A stretch of 11,121 bases of DNA from DASVXQ01 sp046727955 (GTDB taxonomy: Bacteria > Actinomycetota > CALGFH01), in assembly GCA_046727955.1 (NCBI GenBank), contig JBKPDO010000357.1, forward strand, positions 1 to 11,121, written 5' to 3'. The stretch's first letter is position 1. Each line of letters opens with the position of its first letter. Shown piece after piece: positions 6,542-11,121 of this stretch. The notes beneath the pieces were generated by a model. It had not been told where the DNA came from and ran no database searches. It saw nothing but the letters and a program-made list of their open reading frames with translations. Both the position numbers and the translations under genes were made by a program.

Positions 6542-6641
6542 CGGCCTCTCCTTCGAAATGCGCGTGATGATGGCTGGGTCGGTTGATCCAGGTAACAACA
6601 GGGCCTCCCAGCGTGGCCCGGGCAGATGTAGCGTCGTAGGC
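6542..6641. promoter_or_regulatory. Divergent promoter region, DUF2255 gene / XRE regulator
   Basis: The 100 bases between the two divergent starts must hold both promoters. On the plus strand TAGCGT at 6629-6634 fits an actinobacterial -10 element, and the regulator's GTG lies only seven bases beyond it with no ribosome site. This suggests a leaderless transcript. On the minus strand the ribosome site GAAGGAGAG is clear. No convincing -35 element was found. Confidence 0.35.
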
Positions 6642-7523
6642 GTGGACAGCCGAAACGAGATTCGTGACTTCCTGGCCTCCCGACGGGCCAGGATCACTCC
6701 GGAGCAGGCAGGCCTGCCCGCCTACGGCGCCAACCGGCGCGTTGCCGGACTCCGCCGGGAGGAAGTCGCGCTGCTCGCCGGGGTCAGCGTCGACTACTAC
6801 ACCCGTCTGGAGCGGGGCAACGCGCGCGGCGTCTCCGACGGCGTCCTGGAAGCGCTCGCCCGCGCGCTACAGCTCGACGAGGCCGAACGCGCACACCTGT
6901 TCGACCTGGTCCACGCGGCAAACACCACGGCACGGACGCGTCGCCGCCCCGCCAAGCAGCAGGTGCGCCCGAGCGTGCGGCGCATCCTCGACGCGATGAC
7001 CACGGCGCCGGCGTACGTGCGAAATGGGCGCTTGGACATCCTCGACGCGAACCAGCTCGGCAAGGCGCTCTTCTCGCCGATATTCGCCGACCCGGCCCGG
7101 CCGGCGAATATCGCCCGGTTCATCTTCCTCGACCCCCGCGCCAGGGAGTTCTACGGCGACTGGGAACGCCTGGCCAGCGACACGGTCGCGGTGCTGCGCG
7201 CCGAGGCTGGACGCAACCCGTACGACCGGGCACTGTCCGACCTCGTCGGGGAGCTGTCGACCCGCAGCGAGACCTTCCGCACCCGCTGGGCCGCCCATGA
7301 CGTGCGCCTCCATCGCACCGGGATCAAGCACTTGCATCACCCGGTCGTCGGCGACCTCAGCCTGATGTACGAGGCGATGGAGCTCACCGCAGACCCAGGT
7401 TTGACGCTCATTACGTACACCGCCGAACCGGGCTCCACATCCCAAGACGCGCTGAACCTCCTCGCAAGCTGGGCGGCCACCCTGGACCAGGCCGAGACGG
7501 CCCACCCAGCCGACCACACGTGA
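6642..7523 (+). CDS. XRE-family transcriptional regulator with MmyB-like domain
   Basis: A 293-residue regulator. The N-terminus has the characteristic 'EIRDFLASRRARITPEQAGL' opening, followed by a helix-turn-helix at about 36-60 ('GLRREEVALLAGVSVDYYTR', then 'LERGN'). From about 105 to 285 it matches the MmyB-like ligand-binding domain, a PAS-like fold reported to bind a fatty acid in some members. Markers are 'PAYVRNGRLDILDANQLGKA', 'NIARFIFLDPRAREFY' and 'LSLMYEAMEL'. GTG at 6642 is chosen because the family begins exactly there. No ribosome site is present, so translation may be leaderless. The cupin gene starts 50 bases after its stop on the same strand, and the DUF2255 gene is divergent. 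In related genomes such regulators commonly control an adjacent oxidoreductase or cupin gene, so both neighbours are candidate targets. Confidence 0.9.
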   Translation: MDSRNEIRDFLASRRARITPEQAGLPAYGANRRVAGLRREEVALLAGVSVDYYTRLERGNARGVSDGVLEALARALQLDEAERAHLFDLVHAANTTARTRRRPAKQQVRPSVRRILDAMTTAPAYVRNGRLDILDANQLGKALFSPIFADPARPANIARFIFLDPRAREFYGDWERLASDTVAVLRAEAGRNPYDRALSDLVGELSTRSETFRTRWAAHDVRLHRTGIKHLHHPVVGDLSLMYEAMELTADPGLTLITYTAEPGSTSQDALNLLASWAATLDQAETAHPADHT

Positions 7524-7573
7524 GCCGCAACCAACCTCGCAGTTCGCAACACCGCATCAACAAGGAAGCCACC

Positions 7574-7969
7574 ATGGAGATCCTGCCTAAGCAGCCGACG
7601 GTCAAGGGGCCGGCCGAGATGTTCACCGGCGAGGTGTGGTTCGACGTCATCGCCAAGGGCGAACCGCCCTCGCGCCTGCGCGTCAACACGGTGCGGTTCG
7701 CCCCCGGCGCCCGCACCGCCTGGCACTCCCACGCCGTCGGGCAGACCCTGTACGTTACCGACGGCCGCGGCCTCGCCCAATCCCGCGGCGGCAAGATCAT
7801 CGAACTGCTCCCCGGCGACTCCATCTCCACACCCCCCGGGGAATGGCACTGGCACGGCGCCGCCCCCGGCCACTTCATGACCCACGTCGCCATGTGGGAA
7901 GCACCCGAAGAAGGCCCCGAATCCAACTGGGGCGACCCGGTCACCGACGAAGACTACGGCCAGCAGTAA
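7574..7969 (+). CDS. Cupin-domain protein, quercetinase-like
   Basis: A 131-residue single-domain cupin. Motif 1 is 'GARTAWHSHAVGQTLYVTDG' (45-64): it has both histidines (H51, H53), but glutamine Q57 at the usual glutamate position. Motif 2 is 'GDSISTPPGEWHWHGA' (81-96), with H92 as the third metal histidine and alanine where the motif often has asparagine. Three histidines plus glutamine can still hold a divalent metal, so a small dioxygenase or isomerase is plausible. The substrate is unknown. The ATG at 7574 is supported by AAGGAAG upstream; the longer frame from 7520 is not. It follows the XRE/MmyB-type regulator by 50 bases and is probably co-transcribed with it. No terminator was recognised in the 56 bases to the convergent reductase gene. 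Confidence 0.88.
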   Translation: MEILPKQPTVKGPAEMFTGEVWFDVIAKGEPPSRLRVNTVRFAPGARTAWHSHAVGQTLYVTDGRGLAQSRGGKIIELLPGDSISTPPGEWHWHGAAPGHFMTHVAMWEAPEEGPESNWGDPVTDEDYGQQ

Positions 7970-8025
7970 CCGCGTCCCGTCCAGCGATCCCTAGCCCGTG
8001 ACGTCCGGTCAGCGTCGCCGTCGTC

Positions 8026-8586
8026 TCACGTCCTGGTGCGGTAGCGGAGGTAAACCACGCCGCTGTCGAAACGGCGTTCGTCCAGCAGTTCGAGCTTCAG
8101 GCGGACGTTGTCGGGGAGGGACTGGTTGCCGCCTCCCACCACGAAGGGCACGAGGAACAGGTGGTACTCGTCGACCAACCCGGCCCTGATCGCCTGGGCG
8201 GCCAGGTCGGGACCGCCCACGCTGAGGTCACGTCCCGCTGACGCTTTCAACTGCCGGACCGCTGCAGGGTCGAAGTCTCGCTCGATCCGCGTCCTGGCGC
8301 TGGATACCGCCGCCAGCGTCCTGGAGTACACGACCTTGTCGGCCGCCTGCCAGATCTTCGCGAAGTCCTGCATGACGGGCCGCTGGTCGGCGAAGGTGTG
8401 CGCGGTCTCCCAGGCGACCATCACCTCGTACATCCGGCGCCCGTAGAGGTAGGTGCCGACCGGCCGCTCGAGGTCGTTGACGAAGGCGTGCACCTCCTCG
8501 TCCGGCGCAGCCCAGTCGAAGTTGCCGTCCTCGTCCGCTATATAGCCGTCGAGCGACGTGATCGCCGAGTAGATCAGCTTGGCCAT
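8026..8586 (-). CDS. Dihydrofolate reductase-family protein (RibD C-terminal type)
   Basis: A 186-residue soluble reductase of the RibD C-terminal/DHFR-like family, which uses NADPH to reduce pterin-like or unrelated substrates. The N-terminal strand and loop 'LIYSAITSLDGYIADEDGNF' (4-23) are typical. 'YLYGRRMYEVM' (47-56) and 'KVVYSRTL' (84-91) follow. The nucleotide-binding loop 'LSVGGPDLAAQAI' (121-133) and the late 'DEYHLFLVPFVVGGG' (139-153) complete the fold. Length is normal for the family. The ATG at 8586 has GGGAGG six bases upstream, so the longer frame to 8718 is rejected. It is a single gene, convergent with the cupin gene. Family is firm; the substrate is unknown, and these proteins should not be assumed to be true folate enzymes. 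Confidence 0.9.
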   Translation of the reverse strand: MAKLIYSAITSLDGYIADEDGNFDWAAPDEEVHAFVNDLERPVGTYLYGRRMYEVMVAWETAHTFADQRPVMQDFAKIWQAADKVVYSRTLAAVSSARTRIERDFDPAAVRQLKASAGRDLSVGGPDLAAQAIRAGLVDEYHLFLVPFVVGGGNQSLPDNVRLKLELLDERRFDSGVVYLRYRTRT

Positions 8587-9135
8587 CGTGAACCTCCCAT
8601 ACGCAGACAAGGAGAGCCTACTCATCCTCCGCGACATGGGAGAGCCGCCCAGGACACGACCACCCACCACAGGTGTGCAGCCGGCAGGACCTTGCGGCAG
8701 TGAGGCAGCTTGGGGCATCGCAGGTAGCTGGTGCCCCTACCCGCGACGGCCACCGCACGCCAGGAGAGCACGCTCGGTCGATCGGGGCAGGCCCAGGAGA
8801 TGGGGCCAACTGACCTACTGGATACCTACCGGCATCCCAGCAAGGCCTGTCGATTCCCTACCGGATTCCTACCACGAGACGACCTCGTGACTTGGTGCAA
8901 GCCGTACTCGTCTGTACGCCGGCATTGCGTCACGCGAGGGCGTGCGGCGCACTGAAGAGTTCTTGAGGGTGTCCGTGATGTAGGTTCTCAGTAGATCCTT
9001 TCGTGTCTCACCGGGATGTCGGTCTACTTGTCGTTTACGACAGCTCGATGAGAACGCCGGCCGGCGTGTGGTCGACGGTTGTCGGTGTGACGCTGTCACC
9101 GTCGCGGTATGGCGGTGGCGCTTCCTGTGCCCGTG
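8587..9135. other. 549-base gene-free region upstream of the reductase gene
   Basis: This lies between the end of the histidine kinase gene (9136) and the start of the reductase gene (8586), both on the minus strand. Open frames here lack ribosome sites and look non-coding. It must contain the reductase promoter. The direct repeats at 8814-8878 are its most structured part. A short palindrome CGCCGGCCGGCG lies near 9053-9064 and could end the kinase transcript, but it is too short to be sure. No tRNA or known RNA motif was recognised. Confidence 0.5.
8814..8878. repeat. Two pairs of 11-base-spaced direct repeats
   Basis: Four copies of CCTAC(C/T)GG-like boxes are present: CCTACTGG at 8814, CCTACCGG at 8825, CCTACCGG at 8857, and CCTACC at 8868 (last two bases differ). 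Spacing within each pair is exactly 11 bases, and between equivalent members of the pairs 43 bases, close to four helical turns. OmpR/PhoP-type response regulators typically bind direct repeats with 11-base spacing. An OmpR-type regulator gene lies nearby (10272-10934), but no link is proven. The array is 228 bases or more upstream of the reductase start. Confidence 0.5.
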
Positions 9136-10272
9136 TCAGGGGAAGCTCACTTCGATGTCGAGGCCGCCTTCGGGTCGGGCGCGGGGGATGAGCGTGGCGG
9201 CGTGGGTGTCGGCGATGGCGCCGACGATGGCCAGGCCGAGTCCGTGGCCGTCGGTGTCCCGGATTCGCTGGCTGCCGAGTTGTTGGAAGGGCTGGAGCAG
9301 CCGCTCGAGCTCGCCTGGTGGGATCACTGGTCCGGTGTTTCGTACCGTGATGGTTGCCCGTCCTGCGGTCGTGGCCGTTGCGATCTCGATGCGGCCCCCG
9401 GCCGCGTTGTGACGCAGGGCGTTGCCCACCAGGTTCGCCACCAAGCTCGCCGCCAGGTTCGGGTCACCTGCCGCCGGGGCGGTTGCCAGCGTGGTGTCGA
9501 CGCGGATGCCGCGGCGCTGGGCTTCGGGCTGGCGGGCCAGGACGACGTTCCCGGCGAGGTCGGCGAGGTCGGCGAGGTCGGCGAGGTCGGCGAGGTCGGC
9601 GAGGTTGAAGGGTTCGCGCTGCTCGATGCCCCGTTCGCTGCTTGCCAGGGTGAGCAGCGCCTCGATAAGGCGTTCCTGCTGCTGGCCGAGGGCCAGCACG
9701 TCCTGGCAGGTGGCTCGCATGGTCTCGGCGGTGGCGTCGGGATCGGCGAGCGCCACCTGCAGCAGGGTGCGCTCGGCGGTGAGCGGGGTGCGGAGCTCGT
9801 GCGAGGCGTTGGCCACGAAGTGCCGCTGCGACGCAAACGATGCCTGGAGTCGCTCGAACAGGTCGTCCAGCGTCGCGGCGAGTTGGGTGAACTCGTCGTC
9901 GCGGCCGCCCAGACTGAGGCGGCGGTGCAGGTTGCTGGCGGAGATGGCCCGGGCGGTTGCGGTGATGGTGCGCAGCGGCCGCAGGAACCGGCCGGCGATC
10001 AGCCAGCCGAGCACCAGCGCGATCACGACCATGACGGCCAGGCCCAAAGCGGAGGCGGTGAGCGGTAGGTGGACGTTGGTGCCCTGCGGGGCGCTCGGGC
10101 TCGCGCCGCCCTGGACGCCTGCCGGGACCGTGACCTTGGTTTGCAGGAGCACGATGGTGAGCAGGGCGGCGCCGGAGACGAAGAAGGGCTCGGCGTAGAG
10201 CAGGGTGAGCTGCAGCCGCAGCGTCGGCCGGGGAACGCCCAGCACCCAGGCCGGCTGGTGGGGGCGGGCCAT
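9136..10272 (-). CDS. cutS: Sensor histidine kinase, CutS-like
   Basis: A 378-residue membrane sensor kinase. Helix 1 lies at about 21-43, a short extracytoplasmic loop at about 44-70, helix 2 at about 71-96, then a HAMP linker. The phosphorylated histidine is H158 in 'FVANASHELRTPLTAERTLL'. The ATP-binding domain has the N box 'LVANLVGNALRHN' (277-289) and G2 box 'GHGLGLAIV' (342-350). The usual D-G-G box is replaced by 'NTGPVIPP', which is normal in this actinobacterial subgroup. 'ALADPDATAETMRATC' and 'LLTLASSERG' match my recollection of Streptomyces CutS. The external loop has no cysteine, whereas CutS is, as I recall, described with conserved cysteines there, so the signal may differ. 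Residues 224-239 are a five-fold 'LAD'-type repeat encoded by a tandem DNA repeat. The ATG overlaps the regulator's stop (TGATG), showing translational coupling. Confidence 0.88.
   Translation of the reverse strand: MARPHQPAWVLGVPRPTLRLQLTLLYAEPFFVSGAALLTIVLLQTKVTVPAGVQGGASPSAPQGTNVHLPLTASALGLAVMVVIALVLGWLIAGRFLRPLRTITATARAISASNLHRRLSLGGRDDEFTQLAATLDDLFERLQASFASQRHFVANASHELRTPLTAERTLLQVALADPDATAETMRATCQDVLALGQQQERLIEALLTLASSERGIEQREPFNLADLADLADLADLADLAGNVVLARQPEAQRRGIRVDTTLATAPAAGDPNLAASLVANLVGNALRHNAAGGRIEIATATTAGRATITVRNTGPVIPPGELERLLQPFQQLGSQRIRDTDGHGLGLAIVGAIADTHAATLIPRARPEGGLDIEVSFP
9552..9605. repeat. Six tandem copies of a 9-base unit inside the kinase gene
   Basis: The unit CGGCGAGGT is repeated six times without a mismatch. 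Read on the minus strand it encodes a repeating Ala-Asp-Leu tripeptide, giving residues about 224-239 of the kinase, between the histidine-containing dimerisation helices and the ATP-binding domain. Related kinases usually have just one such 'DLA' here. The unit is a multiple of three, so copy-number change would alter linker length while keeping the frame. Confidence 0.9.
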
Positions 10273-10934
10273 CACGGTGCCCCGATCCGGTAGCCGCCCT
10301 CGCGGACGGTGTGGACGACCGGCGGGTCGCCGAGCTTGGCGCGCAGCCGGCGGATGGTGGTCTTGACCGCGGTGGTGAAGGGGTCGGCCGCCTCGTCCCA
10401 GACCCGTTCCAGCAGCTCCTCGGCGGAGAGGGGCCTGCCGGCGGCGGCCAGCAGGCACTCAAGGACGGCGAGCTCCTTGGGGCTGAGGTCCAGCCGCCGC
10501 CCGGCACGCACCGCCACCCGGCGGCTGGGGTCCAGGGTGAGGTCACCGCGTTCCAGGGTCGGGGGCAGCGCCGGGGCGGAGCGACGCCCCAGCGCGCGGG
10601 TGCGCGCCACCAGCTCGGCGAAGTCGAAGGGTTTGGGCAGGTAGTCGTCGGCGCCCAGGCCGAGGCCGTCGACGCGCTGCCCGACGGTGCTGGCCGCGGT
10701 CAGCATCAACACCCGGCTCTCAGCGCGTCCGGCCACGAGCTGCCGGCAGACCTCGTCGCCGTGGGTGCCGGGCAGGTCGCGGTCCAGCACCACGACGTCG
10801 TAGCGGGTGACGGCCAGGTGCTCCAGCGCGTCGTCGCCGTCCAGGACCACGTCGACGGCCATGCCCTCGCGGCGCAACCCGGTCCCGATCGTGCGGGCCA
10901 GGATCTCGAAGTCTTCAACCACCAGCACCCTCAT
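10272..10934 (-). CDS. cutR: OmpR-family response regulator, CutR-like
   Basis: A 220-residue two-component response regulator. The receiver domain (1-115) has the acidic pair E7/D8 in 'VVEDFE', phosphoacceptor D51 in 'VVVLDRDLPGTHGD', T79 in 'LMLTAA' and K101 in 'DDYLPKPFDF', so all catalytic residues are present. The C-terminal winged helix (about 130-218) shows 'LSPKELAVLECLLAAAGRPL', the recognition helix 'DPFTTAVKTTIRRLRAKLG' and the hairpin 'VREGGYRI'. 'GLRREGMAVDVVLDG' and 'YDVVVLDRDLPGTHGDEVC' closely resemble Streptomyces CutR as I remember it. CutRS was first linked to copper-related phenotypes and later to secretion stress and antibiotic control. The ATG at 10934 has CAGGAG seven bases upstream, so the frame extending to 11036 is rejected. 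Its TGA overlaps the kinase ATG by one base. A 107-base inverted-repeat segment lies 46 bases upstream of the start and may carry its promoter. Confidence 0.9.
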   Translation of the reverse strand: MRVLVVEDFEILARTIGTGLRREGMAVDVVLDGDDALEHLAVTRYDVVVLDRDLPGTHGDEVCRQLVAGRAESRVLMLTAASTVGQRVDGLGLGADDYLPKPFDFAELVARTRALGRRSAPALPPTLERGDLTLDPSRRVAVRAGRRLDLSPKELAVLECLLAAAGRPLSAEELLERVWDEAADPFTTAVKTTIRRLRAKLGDPPVVHTVREGGYRIGAP

Positions 10935-10980
10935 GATCGTCTCCTGATCCCCCTCGACGGCCCCGGGACGCCGCCCAGCC

Positions 10981-11087
10981 AGTGTCCCGAGTCGTTGATT
11001 CGTTGCTGTTTCCAGGGCGGCTCTCGGCCCCCGCACCAGGAAGGTTTACCGCCACGAATATGAAGCGCATCAGTGACTCGGGACACT
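10981..11087. repeat. 107-base segment bounded by inverted repeats, MITE-like
   Basis: AGTGTCCCGAGTC at 10981-10993 and its exact reverse complement at 11075-11087 bound an 81-base interior. The similarity continues inward imperfectly, with 8 of the next 13 positions matching, giving arms of about 26 bases, a size typical of insertion-sequence ends. Outside the arms, CCGCCC (10971-10976) and GGGCGG (11089-11094) are also complementary. No clear target-site duplication is seen and no transposase fits inside. It is most like a MITE or joined IS ends, but could be a large operator for the adjacent regulator gene. Confidence 0.55.
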
Positions 11088-11121
11088 AGGGCGGTGTGCC
11101 ACCGGTCAACGATGCCACCTC

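Noticed and set aside
6601..6619. GGGCC...GGCCC inverted repeat in the DUF2255/XRE intergenic region as operator
   Set aside because: Five-base GC-only arms are expected by chance in this DNA.
9552..9605. CRISPR-like or iteron array
   Set aside because: Units are 9 bases, head-to-tail without spacers, and lie inside a coding frame, so this is a coding minisatellite.
9109..10068. Plus-strand frame with a VGE repeat opposite the kinase gene
   Set aside because: The VGE-type repeat is just the complement of the 9-base tandem repeat encoding ADL in the kinase. The kinase motifs decide the strand.

Overview
The window is high-GC DNA with strongly GC-biased codon use, GTG starts, frequent divergent regulator/gene pairs, and protein families typical of filamentous or soil Actinomycetota (DUF5937-type ArsR regulator, MmyB-type XRE regulator, DUF2255, 2TM protein, CutRS-like two-component system). 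The genus cannot be fixed from the sequence. No rRNA, tRNA, CRISPR array, intact transposase or phage gene was seen.

Left part (1-2052): the 5' end of an unnamed gene leaves the window on the minus strand (start at 122). Next comes a minus-strand hemerythrin-type di-iron protein (248-913), preceded by a 25-codon ORF (982-1059) that looks like the beheaded start of a SnoaL-like gene. A 38-base region with a near-perfect hairpin (1125-1162) follows. On the plus strand lies a decayed NuoF-like gene (1348-2052) with an in-frame TGA and an internal deletion. Two remnants next to each other suggest this segment is eroding.

Middle (2053-5966): 2053-2293 shows no gene. A minus-strand ArsR-family regulator (2294-3295) is divergent from a small two-helix membrane protein (3564-3926), with a 16-base palindrome between them that could be the operator. 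An orphan extracellular solute-binding lipoprotein (4042-5916) follows and ends in a strong hairpin terminator. No permease or ATPase gene accompanies it here.

Right part (5967-11121): 5967-6154 shows no gene. A DUF2255 gene (minus, 6155-6541) is divergent from an XRE/MmyB-type regulator (6642-7523), which is followed 50 bases later by a cupin gene (7574-7969), probably co-transcribed. A RibD/DHFR-like reductase (minus, 8026-8586) has a 549-base upstream region without genes but with two pairs of 11-base-spaced direct repeats. A translationally coupled response regulator and histidine kinase (minus, 10934 to 9136) resemble CutR/CutS. The kinase gene carries a six-copy 9-base tandem repeat, and the operon's upstream region holds a 107-base inverted-repeat-bounded, MITE-like segment (10981-11087).

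I see no convincing multi-gene undescribed system. The most interesting signals are the in-frame minisatellite in the kinase, the MITE-like structure in its promoter region, the paired 11-base repeats, and the remnant cluster around 980-2050.
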